NCBI RefSeq assembly: GCF_000143415.4
Contig: NW_003314303.1
Location: forward strand, 627,789 to 691,788
Origin: Selaginella moellendorffii
Lineage: Eukaryota > Streptophyta > Lycopodiopsida > Selaginellales > Selaginellaceae
Length of the DNA: 64,000 nt
Direction: 5' to 3'
The notes beneath the pieces were generated by a model. That model searched no databases, had not been told where the DNA came from, and worked only from the letters and a program-made list of their open reading frames with translations. A program made the position numbers and the translations under genes. Position 1 is the stretch's first letter; each line of letters opens with the position of its first letter. Positions 11,054 to 23,079 of this stretch are shown piece after piece.

Positions 11054-12657
11054 GTAAGTCTTTTAGGCCAAGTAGAAAATGGCATGAGGCCACATGCCAT
11101 TCAGTAGCAACATTGGCATGCACCGATTGGGCTCTCGAGTGCAGTCCAGTTACAGATGGCGTGTAGCCTCACGCCATCTTAGGATGCAGCCTCAAGACAT
11201 CTGATGCAGTGGTGAATGGCGTGTGGCCTCACGTTATTTCCAGCTGCTAGCTTTTCATTTGTCAGCTCTAATTGTTGTGCATTTCTGAACAGGTGAGGAA
11301 TTGCGTTCTTCTTCCAGCCACTGTCAATGTGGATGCAGAGAAGGGGGAGGAGCTCACCAATTGGACTTTCGGGATGGAAGGCGAGGATCTGAGGCTGTAC
11401 AACACAGATGGTGGGAGAAAAGAATGCATGGGGATCCTCATCCAAGTGACAGACACTCCATGCAGTTCCATGCAAGAATATGGACTGGCACTTGTGGTAG
11501 AGACAGCGTCCGCCTTCAAGATCCACCTTGCACATCCTAGCGGCTTCCCGGAGGGGGGCAGCGGCTATGAGGAATTCCTAGAGGGAGCTAGGGAGAGGTT
11601 GTCCAGGAGGCCCACAATTTCAAAGACGCTGTGGGTTTATGAAGATCTCATGGAATCCACGGACCTCACCTACGGCGATGCTCAAAAACTATATTCCAAC
11701 ATTGAGCCGTTGAGAGTGCCTCCAGTTTGTGAAGCGAAGGGGAAGGGGGTCGATCTGGAAACTACCCCGAAGCAGAAAAGGGTGGTCAAGCTCAAGCCGA
11801 CGTCCGACTCTCCTCCAAAAAAGAAGCTACTCGGTGATGCCATTGCCTTGGGTTTGAACACTACACCCACCAAAAAGAAGAGCCGCAAAGAGCAGAAAGA
11901 GCAAGAAGAGGCAGCAAAAATCGTCGCAGATAATAGTACTTGTTACTATTCCAACAAAGTATATACAATCGACGTGAGCCGTATCGACATCCAAAGCAAA
12001 TACAACCACAGGCTAGTATCTGATGAGTGGGTAGAGAAACTGAAGCAGAAGATGCTGGCAAGTCCAGTAACACCTGACATCGCAAACGTGATCCCCTACT
12101 ACCGAACAATGAAGGGCGAGACGAGGTTTCCAGACTTGATCAATAGGAAGGTGTTGGACGATCAGAACATCCGGTTTTATGCCGTCTCCGGGCAGCATTC
12201 TAGCTTGGTGATGCAAGAGATAGTTGTGGATATTATGGTGGGCGAGGAGGTGAAGAAAGTCTTCAAGACAAGAGTTGTCCGCCTGATAAAAGGCAACTCG
12301 CCCCTCCGATCTATCATATACATCTCCCACGCGCAGAATGTCAAGCAAGAAACGTGCTACAAATCGGGTCTGCACGAGACATTGGCACGAACACGGAAGC
12401 TCTGGGTTCAACTGAAGAAGCCACAAAAACCAGGACAAGGACGTGCACTAGCAACTAGCGCCTGGCAGGTAAGCCTCGTTGCATGTGGCATAGCATGTGG
12501 CCTCACGCCATTTCCATTGCAGGAATTCTCGAGTCTTCTCTCGAAAACACTGGGGGTCAATGACACACTCAGCATCCATAACATTCTACTCGCGACAAAA
12601 GTTGTTTTTGACAAATGGGTAGATGTGCTGAGGAGGTACCATGACGGGAGTTACTAA
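11054..12657 (+). CDS. Island gene, part 1: possible ParB-like domain
   Basis: The frame is open from 11272 without an early ATG, so the start must come from an upstream exon. An intron at 11054-11104 (51 bp, with palindrome) lies just after an ATG. The protein has an N-terminal region (LPATVNVDAEKGEELTNWTFG), a basic linker with KKKLLGD, TKKKSRKEQKEQEE (nuclear-signal-like), then a domain reading YTIDVSRIDIQSKYNHRLV ... VLDDQNIRFYAVSGQHSSLV. The SGQHS motif after an ID...I element resembles ParB/sulfiredoxin-type domains; I rate this as possible. A 54-bp intron at 12469-12522, containing a palindrome, keeps the frame whether or not it is spliced. The frame ends at TAA 12655-12657 and coding continues one frame over at 12663, so a frameshift is likely. 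Confidence 0.5.
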
Positions 12658-12662
12658 ACTCA

Positions 12663-13845
12663 ATGGGTGTGGAGGACGGCCGGAAGCCCAATGATTTGAA
12701 GCCTAACGCCTTGCATTTCTTGCGGTCTCTAGACGACGACGACCTTCTGACAGTGGCTAATGCTCTTCTACATGGTGAGGTAGTCTTCAACAAGACCAAA
12801 ATGACTCCCGGCCATATTGTGACATACGAGGACTTGTGCACGACTCTGAGAGCTCGTGCGCTATTGAAGGATTGGATCTTCGAGCAAGTGGCCGTGGAGA
12901 GGGTGAGCATCGACACCATGCAAGAGATGATGGAAGCGCTGGATTTGTCAAATGAAAACATCGACGAGTACGTGAAGGGGGCCCCCAAGTTCATCGATCT
13001 GCTGCGGGATGCCACGAAAAGTAAAGCTGAGAAGTTGGATTAGTATCCAAATTTCATTAAGAGGGATGTCGACCGCCGGCTTCAGAAACAGCTCGACCCC
13101 GCAGCAGAGGCCTATCGAGAACCTTACCGGGTATACTTAAATTCGGATGAGGATCAAAGGTGGAGGAGCATCGTTTCCCGCGGAGATGAGCAGATCAAGA
13201 ACATCTTTTGTGTGATGGACTTCACAAACGAGGAGATCACTCATGCAGACGAAGTCAGCTCCATCATTGACTTAATGGTGGGACTTGCGGAGGTGGAATC
13301 TTCAGTCCACTATATGATCTACGACTCCGAATCCTATCACAAGTTCTGGAAGGCCTTGAACGAGGTGAAGGCTCGGTTGAAAGGCAAGGAGATGCGGGAG
13401 ATCCATGGGATAATGGCTAAGAAGAAGATACTGGCGAATGTCCGCATCTTCACACTCGCCTTTGTTATTGGTCCTGCAGCAGAGTGGGACTGGAGTGACT
13501 TCCCAGCTTCGTTCGACAAGGCCGATCGAATTGATTTGAGGGAGGTCAATTTACCCGTGCCTGAGGAACTGAAGACGGCTATGGAGCTTTCGAATCCAAA
13601 GAAAGCTCCAGGTGCAGCATGGGAAATGCTCAGCTGGGTCTTCAACGCAATAGCGGGTGGGTCACCTGCTTCCGACTCCAAGGGCAAATGCGTTGTCGAG
13701 TACAACTGCGGCGGACTATTCTTTCGAGCCGCACTACTCAAGGGTGTCCCGTGTGTTGCGGTGACAAACTCCATTGAAGAGGTGACTTCAATGGAGCATA
13801 TAATTACAGTTGCCAAAGAAAAACAGTATCTTCTCTGCGAACCTG
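12663..13845 (+). pseudogene. Island gene, part 2: unrecognised domain with one nonsense codon
   Basis: One frame runs from 12663 to the 5' splice site at 13846, broken only by TAG 13041-13043. It contains LHFLRSLDDDDLLTVANALL, IFEQVAVERVSIDTMQEMM, and later NPKKAPGAAWEMLSWVF and CVVEYNCGGLFFRAALLKG. No family recognised; the C-terminal part looks like a globular alpha/beta domain. The 50-bp intron 13846-13895 has canonical GT and TGCAG ends and no palindrome. It is almost certainly the continuation of the gene starting near 11.05 kb, since nothing separates them. Confidence 0.5.
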
Positions 13846-13895
13846 GTGAATACACACTTTAAGTTTAAATGTTATCTCACAAGCTCTGTATGCAG

Positions 13896-14560
13896 GAGCG
13901 TGGCCACCCCCAGATGCTGAAACAGCGTTAACAGCTACTGTTGAAGATACCCATGTTGGGCCGAGCTCACAACCTGCACAAGGTAAGGTCACGTGAGGCC
14001 TCACGCCATTTTGATTATAGATCGTTGTGAATATTCAGACACGAGGACTGAAAAGCGCACTGGTGGCGCGTTGAAGAAGAAAAAAGACAAGCAATAGGAA
14101 AAAAGGAGGTACAAATTATATTTGCAATGGCGTGTGGTCTCATGCCATTCCTTGCAGGAGACACTTCTTCAAAGGCAAAACAGGCAAGCACCAGCCAAGC
14201 TCAAACTGTCAGTGGTCATAAAAAGCGAAAGCACGTTGGACATTTGTCGGGATCAGAGGCGTTTGATTCGAAAAGGAAGAAGGGCAACGAAAAGATGATA
14301 GGTAATGCCTCACAGTTATGGCGTGTGTGCTCATGCCATTCATTGCAGGTCAAGGGCTGAGTGAAAGCAGGCAGTCACCACCTCTTGACTCAGATTCCTA
14401 TGGCGGACTCCCCTTCCCCAATCTCAATGGAGAGGTACAATGGATGAGGGATGCTTTTCAAGTCAGGGCCACATTTTTCTCATCTCGTCGTCTTCGAAGG
14501 ATGCAAGAACGTGCAGAAACCATGTTAAGACAGTCGGGTGAGGATACGGTCCTAGGTCAC
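13896..14560 (+). CDS. Island gene, part 3: basic low-complexity exons before the LTR insertion
   Basis: Short exons are separated by tiny introns. 13896-13982 reads GAWPPPDAETALTATVED. The intron 13983 to 14020 or 14038 carries a palindrome. The next exon is Lys-rich (GALKKKKDKQ) and may contain a stop (CAATAG). Intron 14109-14157 is 49 bp. Exon 14158-14301 includes GHKKRKHVGHLSG and FDSKRKKGNEKMI, nuclear-signal-like. Intron 14302-14348 is 47 bp. The last exon (from 14349) has FFSSRRLRRMQERAETMLRQ and is cut at 14560 by the LTR element. The exon continues at 21839, so the target was coding sequence. Confidence 0.5.
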
Positions 14561-15705
14561 TGTAGCGCACGTGGTTTTGACCCTTTATCCTATGGTGATT
14601 TACCATAGGATAACACCACGAAGCGGAACCTAAACCCTCTTTGTGCCACGTGACAGATGCCATGTGTCACATGCCACGTGTCCATGCCACGTGTCCATAG
14701 GAACCCGAGGTTCAGGGCCTTGGGCCACTGAACGAAGGAACGGTGCCAAACTCCCAAGCGTGACGCCAAGGAGTGATGGAACCGAACCACGGAGCAACTC
14801 CCGAGCATACAGCCCAAGGAGCGAAGGGACAGGGGCCTGGAGCGACTTGGAACAGTCCTAGAGCAACCAGCATCCCAATGCCAGGACCAGCACGCAAAAC
14901 GGAGCCAAACGGAGTCTGGCGCTATTTCGGCATACCGGTGGCCTAACGCGAGGACATGGGTACTCCACCAGCTAGCATGGAATGGAACTTGGGCTTAGAC
15001 CCAAGCCGGACGCAGAACAAGGACAGGCACGCAAGCGGGAGCTAGACTATGCCTCAGGTTGGTCGGCCATGCCCGACCTACCCACTATCCCTACTATACA
15101 TTTGGAACCCCCCATAGCCCCCCCCCTTGAGGAACACACGCTTTGGGCTTTCACCCCAAGCCTCCCTTAGTATCAGGAGTTAGTCTCTGGAACAAACTTA
15201 AAACTTACTAAATATGGAATGTCCTTAGAATGCGAATTTGGACATAGGACGAACACCATTGTGTTCAGGCCGACCTCTACATTCCGTAGATATGCCAAAT
15301 GAGCGAATCTAGACACTTTCCATAAATAGCATTTGGGACCGAAATGAGACTAACACAAAGGGCATGATAGCGAGGGTGTTTGGCAAACACGGTAAGCTAT
15401 CATGTAGCGATATTGAGGGACCAATCTCAATACGCGAGGGTTCTTGTCAAGCCAGTGCAAGACAGAGCAAAAGAGAACTAAAAAGCCAGGCCAAGTATGC
15501 TTGGCTGAATAGACACTTAGGAATTCCGTCCTTATGCTCATCCGGCCAAGTACAGATGCAAAGTCCAGTTTACTAACACTTGAACAAGAGGGGCTGATAA
15601 AGGGTCCAGCAATACCGACCTCCTGCCATCGTGGCAGTAAGGAAAGAGTGTCCGTAAGGACTAGCCGACAGGTAACTTTCGATACCCAAAGTCACATGCG
15701 CGACA
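14561..15705 (-). repeat. LTR (3' LTR in element orientation), 1145 bp
   Basis: Runs TGTAGCGCACG...GCGCGACA on the plus strand (TG...CA). In element orientation a promoter-like core reads GGGTGAAAGCCCAAAGCG, then a G-rich run, then GTATAGTAGGGA. The same core occurs in the LTRs of the X elements at 45-63 kb. Confidence 0.92.
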
Positions 15706-15724
15706 CTCTCCCCCCCTTGGGAAG
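15706..15724 (-). other. Polypurine tract of the 14.5-21.8 kb element
   Basis: On the minus strand the bases next to the LTR are CAAGGGGGGGAGAG, immediately followed by TGTCGCGC. This is the expected plus-strand primer and fixes the element's orientation. Confidence 0.8.
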
Positions 15725-18700
15725 ATCGACGTCCTCGTCGATGCATACTCGAGTCTAGAATACCGCCAAGGAAACAACTCCATAAAAAGTTCACGGTACT
15801 CACACTATGTGAGAAATGCACCAACTTAAATGAGTTAGGGGGTAACCTCTTTGTCTAACGCGGATGCACTACCAGCTCAGACACCTTCCGGCCGTCGCCG
15901 ACAAGGAAATGACCAACGGAGTCAGCCACCCCTGCTGCTCTGGGAGTCACCCAGCTTACAAAAGTGTGATATGCCCTGCCCGCAGAGACATAGAGAGAGA
16001 AGCCAGAGGCCCCAACCCTCCTGAGCAAAGAAACCAAACCCGTCAGTAAGGTTTAGATAGACTACTGTCAACAGGCAGTTTAGAGTTGTTTACACGGTCA
16101 CGCCCTTTCACGGAACAAGGAACATCGACAAAGAGGCGGGTTATGTGACCAGTCGACAATAGCTACCCCATGACTAGAGATTTCACCATGTACACGAAGT
16201 GCCGAAGCCAGTCTACCTATACTGGCCCAAACTCAAAGATCAATAGATGGACAATATCAAAGTCAGAGACAATGATATCTGAGAAGCTTAATTACTAGTG
16301 ATTATATCGTAGAGTAGAACACAAAAGTATTCTAAGCAAGTTATCATCTGATAAACCAGTAGTATTGTAGATAGGAACCACCAAGATCATCATAATTTGG
16401 CAAACATAGGAATGACCATCCAACAAAATTCAATAGCTAGTATATCATCAAGGAAACTCAATGATGAAACTTAACTACCGAAGAAAGTACACAGTAAGCC
16501 AACAACTTACTAGAGAGAACTCAAAGAACACAAAGTATCATTGACTAACAAGCACAATGCTCGCGAATGTATTACCCAAAGGAAATAACATCCAAATCTA
16601 TCAAAACTAACTCGAGCAACAATCAACAGAAGAGAATGAATGTGGTAAGACCAACAAACACTCATGCCTGCCAACTATCACAAAAGCCAATCTGAATAGA
16701 TCCCAGCCAACAATACCAAGGAACTCAAGTTGCCTAAGCAAGTGTCAGCAACATCCTACTGACGTCTCAAACCCAAGAGACCAATCCAGAGCAAACCACA
16801 AAGAACATGTGGTATTGCCAAAAGCCAAAAGCCATCAAAGAGAACAACTAACTATCATGAAAGATCGTCAATCAGCCCATCAATGTAGTGATGTATAATC
16901 ATCATTGAAGAAAGAATCTACCATCCCGAAGAATAGCAAATAATTCCAAACCAACAATAATCAAGCAAAACTTGTGATAAGGACAATCAACTACCCTAGA
17001 TGATAGTCAATCATCACCAATGATTGCCAGATGCAAAAACCAACTTCAACATCGAAGCTAATGAGCCAAAATGCCTTCCCCAACAACTTCTAACAAATGG
17101 AACAATGAGCACAAAACTCAAAGAACCAAAAGCTCGAAGAAGCCTATAACTAAGTCTTGCCTAATAATGATCACGAGTCTCATAGAAGCTAACTTCAATG
17201 CTAAAGAAGAAATCATGGTGCAACCCACAATATCTTCCTCAACACATCCATAAGCCAAACTTCATAATGCCAAAGCTAATGAAGAGCATTTCTGCATCAA
17301 TCCAAAAGCTAAGCATAACGAAGCTATGCTTAACAAGTGATCACCAAACGATCCTCCATGAATCCATCTATAGCAAGACGTAACTCACTTCATAGCAAGC
17401 ATAAGAAGAATCATTAATGATTGATATATCTCAATTGAAATCCAAGAAGGATTCAATCACTTCAATGCCAATCACTAACTCTTCCTCTTATAGAGGTAGC
17501 ATTGTTCACGACTAAATCACTTTTCAAGGAAAAGCTAAAGCTCAACCTCAACTAAGCAATCTCGTCTAGAACACAACTAACCCAAACTTGCCACTCAGTT
17601 CATTTGAACGTCAATACAGTTGCTAACTAGCAATTGCACGAATGCCAACAACACAAAGCAACAGCCAAATCATCAACACTATCTTCATCAAGACTAACGA
17701 AACTCGACATCAATCTTGCGGAGAGACATCTCATTTCACTGAAATCTCAATATCAACAATATCAATGACAAGGCATCACTTCAATGCCATCAACAACAGA
17801 ACAAAGCTAGCAGAAAGCAAGAGTGAATCACCACTCGAAGCTTTCCAGCAACCAAGCTAACCAAAGTCGAAGATACTATACTTAGTATCCGAGATCAATC
17901 CTTCAGCAAAACTCAGTTACAGATACACATCATCAAGGAGTGATTCACCACGTCCAAGACTCAATGAAATCCAACACTACGGACTAGACGTAACCAAATG
18001 ATATCGACAGAGGTAGAGTCGACAAGCCAACATGAAAAACTCATGTAAGTCTAACGACATGATCCTCCGCAACACCACCCGGTAAAGCAAGCCCATCACT
18101 GCTAAATCTTCATCGAGCAAAGCAAGTGTCAACAGTCCTCGACAAAGTCTATAAGCAATCACTAGTCGCAAAGCAACTAACAATCACTCCTCAACTTGCC
18201 TTCACAAGACCCAAACACCAACTCATATCATCGAGTCACATACTTGTCCAACATGAACATAATACCCCAGGTATGAGATAAAAGTTCATAGACAAGCACA
18301 AACTAAATGACCACTCGAATCCAACTCAACCGCCATAAGCTCACTAATGCATTTAGTCAATAGCTCTGAGCATGCCTTGAAGAGGCTAGCTATGTGATCA
18401 ACACTCAGTCGTAACTAAAGTGAAGACCATGAGATGGACTCACATCGGTACACAACCTCCTCATAGACAAAGCTATAGTATGGGTACCAACATCTCAACC
18501 TCAAACAACTAAGTTGGACATCACCATCCTCAGCCAAGGCGCAGGGCCACCAAGACCAAGTCAAGATCAGTGAGAGCTCACTACTCTCATAGAGTCTAAC
18601 GTAATGCAAGGTGCAAATTGCCACCAAGCACAATGCTACAAAAGAAAGGCACAAGGGTCACCTTTCTTAGAAAAGTGCAACAACCACTTTTCTACACCAA

Positions 18701-20672
18701 CTCTAGACTCTATCCAACTCAATTGCCTTAGCCCCAAAAGTCAGCATCCCTTTCGGGTTGCATCATACAAACTACCTACCAAGGTCTAAGCTAACCGAAG
18801 TCAACTCCAACCCCTTCACTAGTTTGTACTGGCCTTCGAAAACGGAATGGTTTTCGGACAAAATGATCAATAGATCAGCCATTGGAAAAGTCTAAGAAAA
18901 TTTGTGGAAAATTTCCCATCCTAGAGAAAGAATGACTCTCAGTCCAGGATTGCAAACTTTCAAGACTCAACCAACTTCCTCCTACTAACAACTTCACATA
19001 GGTTCACCTCAACACAAGTTCTCATGACCAACAATATGCTTAAGCATCGAACATCTTTTTGCCCATATTTCCGATATCCAACTCCGACATCCGCAAAATG
19101 CAAAATGAATATCCAAGGCTTGATCAAGAAGACCACATCTTTGGATATCCACATTGCACTAACACTCTTCTTCAACCACCTTCAAGATCCAATATGAAGT
19201 CAAAACACTAACAAGAAAAATGACATGGAAAATCAAGCTCTAAGGAAAATTCCTCATCACTTGAAATAACAATGCCACCTCCACTAACACAAGTGCTAGT
19301 GATGTCAATGCCCCAACTACACATCTTCTCCATCCAACAATCTACTCCAAGTGCTAACGGATCAACCAACAAGCCATAGCAAATGAATGCTATAACCCTT
19401 TCCATCACCTAACAGGCAAACTCAAGGAAACAAGGTACCAACTTAAGCTTAGCATAATGGACTACCATCGAGAATCCAGTCAAAGCTACTACAATGCTAC
19501 TTCGTGCAAGTAGACTAGCTTCTCCATTAACCACTTTGGGGTTGATCATCATTTACCCAAGCAACTTCGTAAACGCATTACTCTTTATCACATGGATATG
19601 ATATAAGCATCACAATGACTTTGATCATCAATTGAGTAACGCAATGAGCAATGCCTATGTCATTACTTCAAACGTTTATGTGAGTATCAAATGCCAACTC
19701 GATTCGACAAAATGCAACATAAATGCCACATTCCACGAATAGAGGTTTACGACACCCAACACCACTAACTTTTGTTCATAACACAGACAAGCTTATGCCA
19801 CTCTCTTTCCGACCAATCTCAAAACTATTCCAACACCAAGCTACTCAAGGAGCAATAACAAGGTTCCCTGAAAAAGAATTGAGCATTGCAACCCCAGTCT
19901 TCCATAGCAAGCTTAGACAAAATGGTATCACATTTCACCGCTATCCATCCCACAACTCACCATTTGTAAGACCATCATTTCCAACATGCATCAAGGTAGG
20001 GACTCTTGATTGCATAATGTAAACACAAGCAATGAGTTAACACTTCGTTGCAAATCATCTCTCCAAGAAGAGAAAATGATTTACGTATTTGATCCTTCGT
20101 CCCTGACGACTCTCTTTCCGGCCTCATCTTGACTAAACCTCAAGCTTGCTTTCGCACTGCCTTCAGTTCCATCCAAGAAAAGTTTATGAGAGAGCACGGC
20201 AATGATTACTTGAACCAATAGACTATTCCCTATAGTCTTGATTGATCCACTTATAATCATGCCTAGGAAGGATCCACTAGTGCCGTGCTAAACAGCTACG
20301 GACCAGCCTATTTGCCACTCATAGCAAACTCAGGGAAAGTTTACTTTCACCCACGGTATATGGAACAACTCATGGAACCACCGATAGGCTAACATTAATC
20401 CTGCCAACTCTAAGTGTAACCTTGAGTTGCTAATGTGCCTCACTCACGAGCCCAAGCGCAAACTCGTGCTACTGAAACAACTCAAGCCTTCTTATGAGCC
20501 CAAGAGCAAGCTTATATAATACGGTACAAAACGGTAACCAAATCCATACTCAAGGAACAATTGCGAAGTCTTTGCACCAAAACGTGTACCCACTCAGATC
20601 ATCGTTTTCATCTCTGCGTATGCAACAAGACTAGTTGCCCAATCTCATTGAATAGTACTCGCTGAGACTCAT
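15725..20672 (-). other. Non-coding interior of the LTR element
   Basis: About 5 kb with no long open frame on either strand and no recognisable protease, RT, RNase H or integrase motif. Plus-strand composition is rich in A and C with many CAACC and CATCAA words. It could be extremely decayed coding DNA, but the near-identical LTRs argue that it was already non-coding when it inserted. Confidence 0.7.
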
Positions 20673-20684
20673 CCTCTGATACCA
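20673..20684 (-). other. tRNA primer-binding site
   Basis: Minus strand TGGTATCAGAGG, complementary to the 3' end of plant initiator methionine tRNA at 11 of 12 usual positions, two bases from the LTR boundary at 20687. Confidence 0.85.
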
Positions 20685-20686
20685 AA

Positions 20687-21833
20687 TGTAGCGCATGTGG
20701 TTTTGACCCTTTATCCTATGGTGATTTACCATAGGATAACACCACGAAGCGGAACCTAAACCCTCTTTGTGCCACGTGACAGATGCCATGTGTCACATGC
20801 CACGTGTCCATGCCACGTGTCCATAGGAACTCGAGGTTCAGGGCCTTGGGCTACTGAACGAAGGAACGGTGCCAAACTCCCAAGCGTGACGCCAAGGAGT
20901 GATGGAACCGAACCACGGAGCAACTCCCGAGCATACAGCCCAAGGAGCAAAGGGACAGGGGCCTGGAGCGACTTGGAACAGTCCTAGAGCAACCAGCATC
21001 CCAATGCCAGGACCAGCACGCAAAACGGAGCCAAACGGAGTCTGGCGCTATTTCGGCATACCGGTGGCCTAACGCGAGGACATGGGTACTCCACCAGCTA
21101 GCATGGAATGGAACTTGGGCTTAGACCCAAGCCGGACGCAGAACAAGGACAGGCACGCAAGCGGGAGCTAGACTATGCCTCAGGTTGGTCGGCCATGCCC
21201 GACCTACCCACTATCCCTACTATACATTTGGAACCCCCCATAGCCCCCCCCCCCTTGAGGAACACACGCTTTGGGCTTTCACCCCAAGCCTCCCTTAGTA
21301 TCAGGAGTTAGTCTCTGGAACAAGCTTAAAACTTACTAAATATGGAATGTCCTTAGAATGCGAATTTGGACACAGGACGAACACCATTGTGTTCAGGCCG
21401 ATCTCTACATTCCGTAGATATGCCAAATGAGCGAATCTAGACACTTTCCATAAATAGCATTTGGGACCGAAATGAGACTAACACAAAGGGCATGATAGCG
21501 AGGGTGTTTGGCAAACACGGTAAGCTATCATGTAGCGATATTGAGGGACCAATCTCAATACGCGAGGGTTCTTGTCAAGCCAGTGCAAGACAGAGCAAAA
21601 GAGAACTAAAAAGCCAAGCCAAGTATGCTTGGCTGAATAGACACTTAGGAATTCCGTCCTTATGCTCATCCGGCCAAGTACAGATGCAAAGTCCAGTTTA
21701 CTAACACTTGAACAAGAGGGGCTGATAAAGGGTCCAGCAATACCGACCTCCTGCCATCGTGGCAGTAAGGAAAGAGTGTCCGTAAGGACTAGCTGACAGG
21801 TAACTTTCGATACCCGAAGTCACATGCGCGACA
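20687..21833 (-). repeat. LTR (5' LTR in element orientation), 1147 bp
   Basis: Nearly identical partner of 14561-15705. The visible differences are mostly transitions plus a change in a poly-C run near 21245. Confidence 0.92.
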
Positions 21834-21838
21834 GTCAC

Positions 21839-22175
21839 GCACTAAAACAGGCTATGGATGTCTTGTATTTTGAGATGGAGACTCGGCCAGATGATTTTCC
21901 CAAGATGGTCCTGGAAGAATAAGCCATCCAGCCTGAGCAGCCTATGGAAGAAATGCAGGAGGGGGATGAGGAGCCAGAGAAAGATAATGAGCAGGAAGAG
22001 CAGAAGGATGAAGAGGAGGACGAAGAAGAGGAGGACGAAGAGGACTTGGATGGTCCTCAAAATGGTGACGATCATAATAATGACGACGACGATGATAACG
22101 ATGATGATGACGACAATGGCCAGTCTGAGGTGGCCAAAGAGCAGCAGAGGAAGGTCATACAAGACAAACCATCAG
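21839..22175 (+). CDS. Island gene, part 4: acidic exon after the LTR element
   Basis: Continues the exon cut at 14560. It reads ALKQAMDVLYFEMETRPDDF, then a TAA at about 21921, then a long acidic run of Glu and Asp (21944-22125) encoded by imperfect GAG/GAC/GAT repeats, then KEQQRKVIQDKPSG. A 57-bp intron, 22176-22232, follows. Acidic runs of this kind occur in histone-binding and chromatin proteins, but composition alone proves nothing. The TAA suggests decay or an unseen splice. Confidence 0.45.
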
Positions 22176-22232
22176 GTAAATAATAGTACATCCATTCCTA
22201 ACCTTTTACCATTTCTAACATTGTCCATGTAG

Positions 22233-23032
22233 GTCGCAGAGCAAATGGTAAGTAGAGATTATTCAGTTGAATTTACAAACTCTAGCCTTTAGTGTTGAGG
22301 AAGGATAGTGCCAAGCAAGGGTCGAAACGTATGTCCAATCCTTCAGAATCAGCAGTGCACCCAAGTGATATCGGTCCTAGTTCCTCAATAGTAGTTGATG
22401 GTAAATACAGTATAGTCAATTCAATGTGCTAATGAGTTTGTTTTTAGTAGCACGGGAGGATACCATCTCAATCGAAGGGAGATATTTGGACATGCATATG
22501 GATCCGCCAATGGACTCTACTTGCCTGCAAGAGTCATCAGAGCTGGTGGAGGCTACTATCCATATCAACCGCAAGCAAGCTGACCACGCTCCATTTGATG
22601 CTGCCCATACCACTGAGTCAATCTTGTCCACGTATCCAACTGACGGTGACCAGGCGCCATTGGACCCGCATGAGGCCGCCCCAGCCACCGAGCTGGTCGT
22701 ATCCTCATTTCCAACGGACTCAATGTGTGCCCAATCGTCTGACTACGCGCCGTTGGAACCTCCCTACACCACCCCTTCTGCCTGTTCGGTCATGTCCACT
22801 TTGCCAATGGAGGCACCAGCTGAAATGGCGTGTGATCACACGCCATCGGAACCACCCCATGCCACTGTTGAGCCAGTTGTACTAGAGTCTACAGCTGAAA
22901 TGGCATGTGCCCACATGCCATCGGATGCGATTGACCCCACATTGCAGAGGAGAGTATTTCCGCCCTTCATGTTTCCTCGACCAAAACCCTCTCAACAACC
23001 ATCGGGAGCACCATTCGCTAATATTGTAGATG
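22233..23032 (+). CDS. Island gene, part 5: Pro/Thr/Ser-rich repeat region
   Basis: A few small exons (introns near 22248-22290 and 22400-22451 are likely) lead into a long frame to 23032. It contains at least four degenerate units of roughly 22-30 residues of the type DxAPxxPPxxTxxxxVxSTxPT. The last two units carry perfect or near-perfect DNA palindromes (22825, 22900) that encode MACDHTPS and MACAHMPS. This low-complexity linker probably joins the upstream domains to the phosphatase domain. The intron 23033-23079 is 47 bp. Confidence 0.5.
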
Positions 23033-23079
23033 GTAAAATTGACTTGTACCATTTTTTATATTGACGCATTTCATTTCAG

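Larger units (their letters stand above)
14561..21833 (-). mobile_element. Non-autonomous LTR retrotransposon (7.27 kb), TSD GTCAC
   Basis: Two direct LTRs (14561-15705 and 20687-21833) enclose 4981 bp. Target-site duplication GTCAC at 14556-14560 and 21834-21838. Orientation is minus: the initiator-Met tRNA type primer site (TGGTATCAGAGG) lies 2 bp inside the 20687 LTR, and a G-rich polypurine tract abuts the other LTR at 15706. The LTRs differ at only about a dozen positions, so the insertion is recent. The interior has no open frame longer than 99 codons and no gag or pol motif that I could find. It is strongly A/C-biased on the plus strand. It is best called a LARD-like element that depends on proteins made elsewhere. 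Confidence 0.92.

Noticed and set aside
4854-14348. CRISPR-like array interpretation of the palindrome family
   Set aside because: Spacing is irregular, copies lie in introns and exons on both strands, and the context is a plant nuclear genome.
15725-20672. Decayed gag-pol in the interior of the 14.5-kb LTR element
   Set aside because: No RT, RNase H, integrase or protease motif found on either strand, and near-identical LTRs make extreme decay after insertion unlikely.
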